Origin: UBA11957 sp963603285
GTDB lineage: Bacteria > Bacillota > Clostridia > Lachnospirales > Lachnospiraceae
Assembly (NCBI GenBank): GCA_963603285.1
Contig: CAVCMG010000012.1
Span: 19,863 to 83,862, forward strand
Direction: 5' to 3'
DNA: 64,000 nt
Notes under the pieces: generated by a model
Database searches by the model: none
The model's input: only the letters and a program-made list of their open reading frames with translations
What the model was told of the DNA's origin: nothing
Shown: positions 15,973 through 23,708 of the stretch, piece by piece
How the letters are laid out: every line of letters starts with the position of its first letter
Position numbering within the stretch: position 1 is the stretch's first letter
Position numbers and translations under genes: made by a program

Positions 15973-16001
15973 TTGACAGAGCATGTTACATTTGTTATAT
16001 T
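15973..16001 (+). promoter_or_regulatory. strong promoter before the JAMM gene
   Basis: TTGACA at 15973-15978, a 17-bp spacer and TATATT at 15996-16001. It lies about 130 bp upstream of the JAMM-domain start. Confidence 0.7.
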
Positions 16002-16131
16002 AACATCACATATCTGGGAAAGTTCCGGACCATTCGGTCAGTCTGATTACCCATATGAGAGAATTGAATATCAGTGGTGAAAACAGTAGAGAGAGCTGTA
16101 CTGCACTACGTGAGAATGCGGAAAAGTACAT

Positions 16132-16746
16132 ATGGAAAAGAGCGAAACAGAATTTCAGCGTACAGGACGTAATAAATCAACACAAATCAACACCGCATAT
16201 ATCAATGGTGGCGCATACAGGAAAAAGTTTGATTTAATATCTGATGCAAAAGGATTAAATCGTTTGCTGTATTATCTTGCAAAGAAAATGTTAGTCCACA
16301 GAACAGGAACCGAATATGAGGATATGTATTGGATCGATCTTGACAGGATAGCGATAGTTGCAGAAGAACTAAATACGGGGGCCGCTAAACGAATCATGTA
16401 TTCCGATAAAACTAGAAAAATTGTTGAAGAATATAAGAACATACCGGAAAAAAGACTGGTAACAATACATACCCATCCAAGTAGCTTTCCGCCGAGTATA
16501 CCGGATTTCAATGCAAATTTTGAAAATGGATATAATATGGGAGTGGTGATCTGTCATGATGGTAAAGTGTTTCTTTATTCTGTAGACGAAAAACTTAATG
16601 AGAAATACTACAACTTGTTGGTTGCGAAGAAATTAAAGCAAGGATATAATGATTACGAAGCAAGAGTCCTTACACTTTATGAGCTACAGGAAAAGTTTAA
16701 AATTATGATTAAGGAGGTAGCAGATTATGATGATAATGGAAAATGA
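16132..16746 (+). CDS. JAB/MPN (JAMM) metalloprotease-like protein
   Basis: This 204-residue protein carries a JAMM zinc motif, HTHPSSFPPSIPDF, near residue 111, with the expected HxH, Ser and Asp. A Glu upstream (AEELNTG) could complete the site. JAMM proteins are zinc isopeptidases or, in phages, tail- and capsid-associated domains. The N-terminal 45 residues are polar and the last 50 helical. It overlaps the next small gene by 20 bases, which points to translational coupling. The base composition is more AT-rich than the flanking rRNA methyltransferase genes. The pair could be the remains of a prophage morphogenesis region, but no other phage gene is present. Confidence 0.7.
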   Translation: MEKSETEFQRTGRNKSTQINTAYINGGAYRKKFDLISDAKGLNRLLYYLAKKMLVHRTGTEYEDMYWIDLDRIAIVAEELNTGAAKRIMYSDKTRKIVEEYKNIPEKRLVTIHTHPSSFPPSIPDFNANFENGYNMGVVICHDGKVFLYSVDEKLNEKYYNLLVAKKLKQGYNDYEARVLTLYELQEKFKIMIKEVADYDDNGK

Positions 16747-16903
16747 TGAGTTTAAAATCCCCGAGCAGTATCAGAAGATGTCTGTTGCCCAGTTAGAGCA
16801 GGAGGCAGAAAGGCTTTTTGCGCAGATAAAGAAAGAGCCGCGTAATATTCAGTGTAAGAAACAAGCTCCGCAGGGGCAGAAAGAAGTAATATTTTTTACG
16901 TAA
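16727..16903 (+). CDS. small helical protein coupled to the JAMM gene
   Basis: A 58-residue product starting MMIMENDEFKIPEQYQKM and continuing with a charged helix (SVAQLEQEAERLFAQIKKE). It was found by reading the frame directly. AAGGAGG lies 9 bases before the ATG, and the gene overlaps the JAMM gene by 20 bases. No family was recognised; the layout suggests a partner or accessory of the JAMM protein. Confidence 0.6.
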   Translation: MMIMENDEFKIPEQYQKMSVAQLEQEAERLFAQIKKEPRNIQCKKQAPQGQKEVIFFT

Positions 16904-16967
16904 AATGTGCGTTTGAACTGTCAAAATATACTGCAATAAGTAAGATAAGAAAACAAGGAGATTACAT

Positions 16968-18122
16968 ATGCATACAGACGAGAAAAAGTGTCCCTACGCC
17001 ACCAGATGCGGCGGCTGCCAGCTTCAGGGCATCCCTTACGGGCAGCAGCTTGAGGACAAGCAGAAAAGGGCAGAGGAGCTGATCGGCTCCTATTGCCGTG
17101 TATTTCCAATCACAGGCATGGAAGAGCCGTACCATTACCGTAACAAGGTACATGCCGTCCTTGGCCACCGCAAGGGTCAGGTGATCTCCGGCATCTACGC
17201 TGAGGGCTCCCACAATGTTGTTCCGGTAGATGTCTGTCAGATCGAGGATCAGAAAGCCGATACGATCATCCAGACGATCCGGGAGCTGTTGCAGTCCTTT
17301 AAGATGAAGATCTACGATGAGGACAATGGCTTCGGCCTGTTCCGCCACATCCTGATCCGTGTGGGCAAAACCTCCGGCCAGATCATGGTTGTCCTTGTCA
17401 TGGCCACGCCGATCTTTCCGTCAAAGAATAACTTTATCAAGGCGCTCCGGCAGAAGCATCCGGAGATCACAACGATCGTCCAGAATATCAACGATCAGGA
17501 CACCAGCATGGTGCTGGGCGAGCGCGAAAAGGTGCTGTACGGCAAGGGCTACATCACGGATACGCTCTGCGGAAAAACATTCAGAATTTCCTCCCGTTCC
17601 TTCTACCAGATCAATCCGGTACAGACCGAAAAGCTGTACCAGAAGGCGATCCATCTGGCCGGTCTTACCGGTAAGGAGCGGATTGTGGATGCCTACTGCG
17701 GTATCGGCACGATCGGCCTGATCGCAGCGGACAGGGTAAAGGAAGTGATCGGTATCGAGCTGAATGAGGATGCGATACGTGACGCGATCCGCAATGCCCA
17801 CGCAAACAAGATCACCAATGCCCAGTTTTACTGTGAGGATGCCGGTAAATTTATGGAAGAGATGGCCGAAAGCGGTGAGACGGCGGATGTTGTCTTTATG
17901 GATCCGCCCAGAAGCGGCAGTGACGAGAGGTTTTTATCTTCCGTTGTGAAGCTGTCGCCGAAGCAGATCGTCTATATTTCCTGCAATCCGGAGACGATGG
18001 CCAGAGATCTGGCTTATCTTACGGGGCATGGCTACCGGGCAATCACGGCATGGCCGTTTGATATGTTCCCACACACCAGCCATACCGAAGTAGTGGCCTG
18101 CCTGAAAAGAGTGCAGGCATAA
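16968..18122 (+). CDS. rlmD: 23S rRNA (uracil-5-)-methyltransferase, RlmD/RumA type
   Basis: The 384-residue protein methylates uracil C5 in 23S rRNA using SAM. An N-terminal iron-sulfur site is seen as CPYATRCGGCQLQ with the fourth Cys in VDVCQIED. The SAM domain has VDAYCGIGTIGLIA, and the catalytic nucleophile is in ISCNPETMARDL after FMDPPRSGSDE. It lacks the N-terminal TRAM domain that many RlmD proteins carry, which accounts for its shorter length. AAGGAG lies before the ATG, and a terminator follows. Confidence 0.92.
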   Translation: MHTDEKKCPYATRCGGCQLQGIPYGQQLEDKQKRAEELIGSYCRVFPITGMEEPYHYRNKVHAVLGHRKGQVISGIYAEGSHNVVPVDVCQIEDQKADTIIQTIRELLQSFKMKIYDEDNGFGLFRHILIRVGKTSGQIMVVLVMATPIFPSKNNFIKALRQKHPEITTIVQNINDQDTSMVLGEREKVLYGKGYITDTLCGKTFRISSRSFYQINPVQTEKLYQKAIHLAGLTGKERIVDAYCGIGTIGLIAADRVKEVIGIELNEDAIRDAIRNAHANKITNAQFYCEDAGKFMEEMAESGETADVVFMDPPRSGSDERFLSSVVKLSPKQIVYISCNPETMARDLAYLTGHGYRAITAWPFDMFPHTSHTEVVACLKRVQA

Positions 18123-18125
18123 AAG

Positions 18126-18172
18126 CAAAGGCTGCATGGCCGGGAGTTATCCCATGTCATGCAGCCTTTTTG
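18126..18172 (+). terminator. rlmD terminator
   Basis: AAAGGCTGCATG pairs with CATGCAGCCTTTTT around a 20-base loop. Confidence 0.75.
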
Positions 18173-18286
18173 AACGGATGCAAATGCATACAAAAAAACA
18201 GTGAAAATGGTAAAAAACAGGGAAATCCTACCCGTTTGGCTAGTATGCAAACCCTAAAACAGATGGTAAAATGCTAATAAACAGAT

Positions 18287-18480
18287 GATCCGGTGCTCAG
18301 CCGGACGATGAAGGAGATCCTGCAGCTGATGGCGCAGGGACTGACCAAGGACCGTATCGCTGAGACGCTGCATATGTCCACCGCAATGTCAAGTACTATA
18401 CACAGCAGCTCTACCGTCGTCTGGAGGTTTCCAGTAAGGCAGAGGCCGTGCGGGAAGCAGGAAGAAGGGGATGTCTATGA
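18287..18480 (+). pseudogene. LuxR-type helix-turn-helix remnant
   Basis: LSRTMKEILQLMAQGLTKDR and IAETLHMSTA are followed, one base out of frame, by NVKYYTQQLYRRLEVSSKAE and AVREAGRRG. Together they form the C-terminal DNA-binding domain of a LuxR-type regulator. One A appears to be missing at about 18386 (GCAATG where GCAAATG would keep the frame). The N-terminal part of the protein is absent. The remnant ends exactly where the next gene starts. Confidence 0.75.
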
Positions 18481-18971
18481 GACATACGAAAGAAAACTTG
18501 CCCGGCAGCCGTCGTTGGTGGTATTATACATACATAGTGTTTGCAAGCCTGCTTTTTCTTCTGGGAATGCCGGCGCGGGTGTCGGCATCTGCGACGGGGG
18601 CAAAAAGCCATGTTGCTCTTGTGATCGATGATCAGGAGCCGTCCTCAGCTTCTTCTAAAGCCCGGACAGACCAGCAGGCAGAGGAAAATGCCGAACAGGC
18701 ATCCGGTACACAGGAAGCGCAGACGGAGTCCATAACGACAAGCCGTATGCTGCAACATGTGTTTGTTGTGGTATTTGGCGGTGTTCTGTGTGTAAGCCTT
18801 GGTATTGGTGTACTGATCTATCATATACGTCGGGACAAGGTCGATGACGCTTATGTGGCAAATATCCGGCGATGCTACGGCGAATTGTCCATTTACGAAG
18901 AACCGCGGGAGTGTAACGAGAGGGAGAACTATGGAGGAAGAACTGTTTTTATCCGGGAAAAACAGGCTTGA
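18477..18971 (+). CDS. small membrane protein with secreted linker
   Basis: This protein of about 164 residues has a signal-peptide-like N-terminus (YYTYIVFASLLFLLGMPARVSASA), a low-complexity Ser/Ala/Gln/Glu segment of about 60 residues outside the membrane, a transmembrane helix (VFVVVFGGVLCVSLGIGVLI) and a short cytosolic tail. No known domain was seen. The ATG at 18477 has AAGGGG 6 bases upstream; 18471 is an alternative. Its 3' end overlaps the start of the cyclic-di-GMP gene by 41 bases, so the two are translationally coupled. It may be an envelope sensor or anchor for that enzyme. Confidence 0.7.
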   Translation: MRHTKENLPGSRRWWYYTYIVFASLLFLLGMPARVSASATGAKSHVALVIDDQEPSSASSKARTDQQAEENAEQASGTQEAQTESITTSRMLQHVFVVVFGGVLCVSLGIGVLIYHIRRDKVDDAYVANIRRCYGELSIYEEPRECNERENYGGRTVFIREKQA

Positions 18972-21681
18972 AGGTCTGGAAATACTGATGCGTCACAGCA
19001 AAATGTACATGTTTACATACTGTAATGTTACAGATACGATAGAGGTCTATGACGCCAGACTGCAAAAGATTGAAACGATTGCTGGCGTATTATACGATAC
19101 AGTCAGAAAAAACATGGTGCATCCGGAGGATTACTGGAAGCTGCAGGAGTTTCTGGAAGGCCGTCTGCAGGGACCGATCGAGATCCGTATTCAGAAAAAG
19201 ACCGGTGCAGAATATCAGAAGCTTTCCATGGATGCGCTTGGGTTCCATGAGGATGGACTTCGGATCGGTTCGATAAAAAATGTAACGCAGGAGCGCAAAA
19301 GAGAGGAGATCTGGCAGGATCAGGCGCAGCGGGATTCCCTCACGGGTCTTTACAATAACCAGACCGGCAAGATCCTGATCAGTGAATATCTGGAAAAAAA
19401 GTCACCGTATGCCTCCTGCGGTATGATGGTGATCGATGTTGATTATTTTAAGAATATCAATGATAATTACGGCCACCTTTTCGGGGATGAAGTGCTGACG
19501 AAGTTTGCGGCATTTTTACGCACCTTTTTTGCGGAGAAGGATATCTTTGTCCGGGCCGGCGGTGATGAATTTGTCGTGCTGTTAAAGGAGATCAGCCACC
19601 AGAGCCTGCTGAAAAAGTCCATGCAGTTTGTCCACATGGTACGAAAAATCCAGTTTTCACAGCAGAGTGTGTCTATCAGCTGCAGTGTGGGCGTCTGTTT
19701 CCTGCCGGAAAATGTGGCCGGTTATACCTACGAGCAGCTGTTTGAAAACGCGGACTGGGCGCTGTATCAGGCAAAGATCAACGGCAGGAACCGGTATGTA
19801 TTCTGTGACAATCTGAAGCGCTTTGAGTTGGAGGCCCAGAGTACGGAGGCGGAGAGTACAATCGACACCCGCTATCTCAGAAATGATGTTGTAGCGACGG
19901 CTTTCGAGATCTTTGAGAAGCAGAACAGCTTTGATACGGCACTGGAACAGCTGATGCAGGTCATCGGTATCCGTTTCCAGCTGGACCGTATTACCGTTGT
20001 CCAGACCGATATCCAGAAACAGAGCGTAGGCAGTCAGTACCAGTGGCTGCGAAAAAATCTGGAAGACCAGCCGGTGCTGGAAAGTCCCTCCGGTTTTCAG
20101 AAAGAAGATTTCCAGACGCTGTTTCGCAGTTATGACGAATACGGAACGACTGTCTTACAGTATGACAATATGGGTATGTATTCCCCGGCGGGAAAACAGC
20201 TTCTGATGCAGGGCGGCGCAAAGACTGTGCTGTATGCCGCCATGTACTGCGAAGGTAAATATATGGGAGCAATCTCCTATGTAGTCTGCACCAGCAAGCG
20301 ATACTGGTCAAAGCAGGACAGAAAACAGCTGGGTGAGCTGACCAAGATCGTTTCCGCCCATATGGCGAAACGGCAGGCCATCAACGCCGGTGGCGGCGCC
20401 AGATTTATGTCGCTGGATCTGGATGCCCTGACCGGTCTGCTGACCTATGCCAGATTCCGGGAAGAGGCAGAGCGCATTATTGTCAGTGGTACTGGGGGCG
20501 ACTATCTGATGATGTATACCGACTTCTGTGGTTTTAAATATTTTAATCAGAAATATGGTTATGCAGCAGGAGATATCCTCTTAAAGGAATTTGCCAATTA
20601 TATCATGGAACGTATGCCGGATGGTGCGGAAGGGTATTTTGCCCGGATCGCGGCAGATCAGTTTCTACTTTTTATGCCGTATAAAGAGACAGAGAAGATC
20701 AGCGCGGTCGTTGCAGAGATCAATCAGAAATTTCAGCGCCGTATAGAAGTACGTTTCCCAGGAGCCGGTATCAAGGTGCGCACCGGTATCTACAGGATCA
20801 GCGAGAGCTGCGTAGGGGCTTCCATGGCTGTGGATGCTGCCAACTACGCCAGAAAGCAGGTACAGGAAAACAGCGAACAGACCGTAGTATTTTATAATGA
20901 AAAGATCCGGCAGCAGCAGGAACAGGAAAATGAGATTATCGGCAACATGGATAACGCCATGCAAAAAGGCGAATTCCGCGTTTTTTATCAGCCGAAGGTT
21001 TCGCTGACGGACTATCATATCGTCGGTGCAGAAGCACTGATCCGCTGGATCCGTCCGGATGGCACCGTCCTGACCCCGGCGGCATTCGTTCCATTGTACG
21101 AGAAGAATGGCCATATCGTAGAGCTGGATTATTATGTGCTGGAAAAGACTGCCCAGATGCTGCAGCATTTGCAGAAAAAAGGCGTATCTATCGTGCCGGT
21201 ATCAGTAAATATTTCTGCCCTGCACGCCGCAGACGATACAACAGTTGACAAATATCTGGCCATTCTGCAGAAATACGATCTCTCTCCAACTCTGTTTCAG
21301 GTAGAGATCACCGAATCTGCCACTGTATTCAATTACCGCAATGTCCGCCAGATGTTTGCCCGTTTCCGTCAGGCCGGTTTCACCACCGCCCTCGACGACT
21401 TCGGCGTCGGCTTCTCCATCATGAACCTGATCGCCGATATCCCCCTGGATGTCATCAAGCTGGACCGCATCTTCATCGACAAATGCGAGCACAGCCAGAG
21501 AGGAGACTTCTTCCTCCACCAGATCATCCACCTGCTCAAAGGCCTCGGCTTCACCGTCCTCTGCGAAGGCGTAGAACGCAAAGACCAGGCCGAACTCCTC
21601 GGCCAGGCCGGCTGTGACCTCATGCAGGGCAACCTGTTCTCCGCCCCCGTCCCCGGCGAGGACTTCGCGGAGCTATTATAA
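18931..21681 (+). CDS. GGDEF-EAL cyclic-di-GMP protein with second degenerate GGDEF
   Basis: The 916-residue protein has a PAS-like N-terminus, a GGDEF domain (AGGDEF near residues 209-214), a GAF-like middle, a second GGDEF-like domain whose signature has decayed to AADQF (about 574-578), and a C-terminal EAL phosphodiesterase domain (AEALIRW near 700, then VEITESA, ALDDFGVGFS, VIKLDRIFID and CEGVE). The EAL metal ligands appear intact, so cyclic-di-GMP breakdown is likely, while the first GGDEF could make it. The degenerate domain may bind GTP as a regulator. It is coupled to the membrane protein gene upstream. Codon choice in the last 300 bases shifts strongly to C-ending codons. Confidence 0.9.
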   Translation: MEEELFLSGKNRLEGLEILMRHSKMYMFTYCNVTDTIEVYDARLQKIETIAGVLYDTVRKNMVHPEDYWKLQEFLEGRLQGPIEIRIQKKTGAEYQKLSMDALGFHEDGLRIGSIKNVTQERKREEIWQDQAQRDSLTGLYNNQTGKILISEYLEKKSPYASCGMMVIDVDYFKNINDNYGHLFGDEVLTKFAAFLRTFFAEKDIFVRAGGDEFVVLLKEISHQSLLKKSMQFVHMVRKIQFSQQSVSISCSVGVCFLPENVAGYTYEQLFENADWALYQAKINGRNRYVFCDNLKRFELEAQSTEAESTIDTRYLRNDVVATAFEIFEKQNSFDTALEQLMQVIGIRFQLDRITVVQTDIQKQSVGSQYQWLRKNLEDQPVLESPSGFQKEDFQTLFRSYDEYGTTVLQYDNMGMYSPAGKQLLMQGGAKTVLYAAMYCEGKYMGAISYVVCTSKRYWSKQDRKQLGELTKIVSAHMAKRQAINAGGGARFMSLDLDALTGLLTYARFREEAERIIVSGTGGDYLMMYTDFCGFKYFNQKYGYAAGDILLKEFANYIMERMPDGAEGYFARIAADQFLLFMPYKETEKISAVVAEINQKFQRRIEVRFPGAGIKVRTGIYRISESCVGASMAVDAANYARKQVQENSEQTVVFYNEKIRQQQEQENEIIGNMDNAMQKGEFRVFYQPKVSLTDYHIVGAEALIRWIRPDGTVLTPAAFVPLYEKNGHIVELDYYVLEKTAQMLQHLQKKGVSIVPVSVNISALHAADDTTVDKYLAILQKYDLSPTLFQVEITESATVFNYRNVRQMFARFRQAGFTTALDDFGVGFSIMNLIADIPLDVIKLDRIFIDKCEHSQRGDFFLHQIIHLLKGLGFTVLCEGVERKDQAELLGQAGCDLMQGNLFSAPVPGEDFAELL

Positions 21682-21753
21682 AGTCTGGACAGGATAGAAT
21701 ATGCACAGCAGGCAGTTAAGGGTTAGCTGTGTATGCATCAATAACATAACTTG

Positions 21754-21970
21754 AAGAAAAAGGGAGATAGCTGCGTCGGGGGTAGTGGTTCTCTTCTCAA
21801 ACGATTCAAAGTGCGTTTTTAGCTTCGACAAGATCCAGTGCCTACGTAATCTTACGCGCGAGCCCGCTCTAGCGAGCGCGTTAGATGCAGTTGGCACTTA
21901 GCTTGGCGAAGCGTTGCACTTGTTTGAGAAGAGAACCACTACCCCCGACGCAGCTATCTCCTTTTTTCTT
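21754..21970. repeat. 217-bp giant inverted-repeat element
   Basis: The 49-bp outer arms (21754-21802 and 21922-21970) are complementary with one mismatch. The pairing continues inward with breaks: AAGTGC/GCACTT, GCTTCG/CGAAGC, AGTGCC/GGCACT and ATCTTACGCGC/GCGCGTTAGAT. Both strands end in a T run after the stem, so the element could terminate transcription from both convergent neighbours. It could also be a MITE. No clear target-site duplication was seen, and there is no coding frame of note in it. Confidence 0.8.
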
Positions 21971-21984
21971 AACACAACCTACAT

Positions 21985-22929
21985 TTATTTATTATTAGAA
22001 GCTGACCGCGCATAAATATTCGCCAGCACAGCCCCCGAAACATTATGCCATACACTGAACACAGCCCCCGGAATCGTAGCCAGTGGATACTGTGCAAAAT
22101 GCGTAGCCGCCAGAGACGTAGCCAGCCCAGAATTCTGCATACCAACCTCGATCGAAATCGCACGGCACTTCGTAGAATCCAGCTTCAAAACCTTACCGAT
22201 ACAGTAGCCCAGCGTATATCCCAGCACATTATGCAGAATAACAACAGCCAGGATCAGAAGACCAGAAGTCATGATCTTCGCAGAGTTTGCAGAAACAACA
22301 GCAGCCACGATCGCCACGATCGCCGTAGTAGAGATCAGCGGCAGCACCTCCACAGCCTTCTCCGTAAATTTGGAGAAAAAATGATTCACAATAAATCCAA
22401 GAACAATCGGAACAATCACAACCTTTACGATCGAAAGGAACATGCTCAACATATTGACACTGACCTTCTCACCCGCATACAGATACGTCAGAAACGGTGT
22501 CAGAAACGGCGCCAGCACCGTAGAAACAGCCGTCATACCAACAGACAGCGCCACATCACCCTTGGACAGATACGTCATAACATTCGAAGATGTACCGCCC
22601 GGGCAGGTACCCACAAGGATAACACCAATAGCCAGTTCCGGCGGCAGCTGGAACACCTTTGTCAGTCCGAAGGCCAGAAGTGGCATAACTGTAAACTGTG
22701 AAACACAGCCGATCACAACATCCTTAGGACGGCTGAAAACAACCTTGAAATCATGCGGCTTTAACGTAAGTCCCATACCAAACATAACGATGCCAAGCAG
22801 CGTATTGACATAGCTCGTCTTGATAAAGCTGACCGTATTCGGTGCAAATAAAGCAAGCGCAGCCATGGCGATAACGATAACAGCCATGTACTTGCTGACA
22901 AAATTCGTGATCTTCTTTAAAACTTCCAT
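21985..22929 (-). CDS. BASS-family (bile acid:sodium symporter-like) transporter
   Basis: This 314-residue protein has about nine to ten hydrophobic helices and the BASS/SBF pattern (GIVMFGMGLTLKPHDF, LVGTCPGGTSSNVMTYLSKG, ISIEVGMQNSGLATSLA, PGAVFSVWHNVSGAVLA). Family members carry bile acids, keto acids, pantothenate precursors and other organic anions with sodium. The start MEVLKKI follows AAGGAG; a longer frame adds a charged stretch without support. The gene is preceded on its own strand by a T-box leader whose specifier reads isoleucine. That makes a branched-chain substrate or precursor, such as a 2-oxo acid, an attractive inference. Confidence 0.88.
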   Translation of the reverse strand: MEVLKKITNFVSKYMAVIVIAMAALALFAPNTVSFIKTSYVNTLLGIVMFGMGLTLKPHDFKVVFSRPKDVVIGCVSQFTVMPLLAFGLTKVFQLPPELAIGVILVGTCPGGTSSNVMTYLSKGDVALSVGMTAVSTVLAPFLTPFLTYLYAGEKVSVNMLSMFLSIVKVVIVPIVLGFIVNHFFSKFTEKAVEVLPLISTTAIVAIVAAVVSANSAKIMTSGLLILAVVILHNVLGYTLGYCIGKVLKLDSTKCRAISIEVGMQNSGLATSLAATHFAQYPLATIPGAVFSVWHNVSGAVLANIYARSASNNK

Positions 22930-23086
22930 TTCTTTCTTCTCCTTTGAGTTGTCTGGGAAAACCAGTAATCTAACCATCCAGTGCTTCGTAAATCATTTTC
23001 CCTCTGTCCGCAAAAGGCTCGGATCAGGCAGCGCGACAGCCTGCAGAATCTGTCGTAAACGCCCGGCCTCTCTGTTAAGAGAAATA

Positions 23087-23135
23087 ATAAAAGAAACCTC
23101 CACTGGAGCTTTCTTTTATATGCTAAGGCAAAAAA
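23087..23135 (+). repeat. dispersed palindromic repeat, copy 2
   Basis: It is nearly identical to the repeat at 1621-1668 over 45 bases, including the TATGCTAAGGCAAAAA tail. It is inserted in the leader of the BASS transporter gene, right after the T-box terminator, and its A run merges with the terminator T run of the minus strand. Confidence 0.8.
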
Positions 23136-23400
23136 AGCCTCTGTCTCCATACAAGAGACAAAGGCCAAACCTCTGCGGTACCACTCTTCTTGCTGTAAAA
23201 AATACAGCCACTCACATCCACATCTGACAATGGGAAACAGGATAACGACTGTTACTCGTCCGGACTTACGCGGTAAATCTTTCAGTCCGAAAGCTCAGAG
23301 GTGATTTTCACTGAAGATTCAACACTGCCTCTCACCAAAAGCGGCAGCTCTCTGTGGAATCCCCTTCAGGTACTCTTCCTCGTCATTGCGAAACATCTGA
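23128..23400 (-). promoter_or_regulatory. T-box leader, specifier AUC (isoleucine)
   Basis: Reading the minus strand: stem I opens with GACGAGGAAGAGTA, the AG-bulge region reads AGAGAGCTGCC, a GGTG loop follows, and the specifier loop is TGAAAATCACC closed by GAGG/CCTC. The triplet before the conserved A is ATC (23303-23305). The T-box motif AGAGTGGTACCGCAG is at 23173-23187. The terminator is an 11-bp stem at 23137-23165 (one G-T-type mismatch) with seven T. Uncharged tRNA-Ile would favour the antiterminator and switch on the downstream BASS transporter gene about 200 bases away. Confidence 0.88.
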
Positions 23401-23410
23401 AGTTGCCTGT

Positions 23411-23439
23411 ATAATAGTCCTCAAAAATTTGTTTGTCAA
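23411..23439 (-). promoter_or_regulatory. promoter of the T-box leader
   Basis: On the minus strand, TTGACA at 23439-23434, a 17-bp spacer and TATTAT at 23416-23411. Confidence 0.8.
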
Positions 23440-23632
23440 GCAAAAACTTGTATGAAAAGACGTACAAAAATAAAAAGGAAAAAAGTGCATAATGCCGAAA
23501 AGACCGGAGAAAAAACGTCGGATAAAAGACTGTGTGTTCTCATAAAAGCACACAGTTAGTTTTCACTTTAGATAGAAAATAAGGAAAAAATTATGCAGGA
23601 TTTACATAAATGATAAAAATATAACAAAATTA

Positions 23633-23661
23633 TTGGTGGTAATGCCAAAAACTGCTATAAT
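23633..23661 (+). promoter_or_regulatory. promoter of the hydrogenase operon
   Basis: TTGGTG, a 17-bp spacer and a perfect TATAAT at 23656-23661, 47 bp before the start codon. The 190 bases between the two divergent promoters show no other element. Confidence 0.65.
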
Positions 23662-23708
23662 TGACATAGTTGTTGGAGGATAATGTTGTAACTAAAGGAG
23701 GAAGTGTT

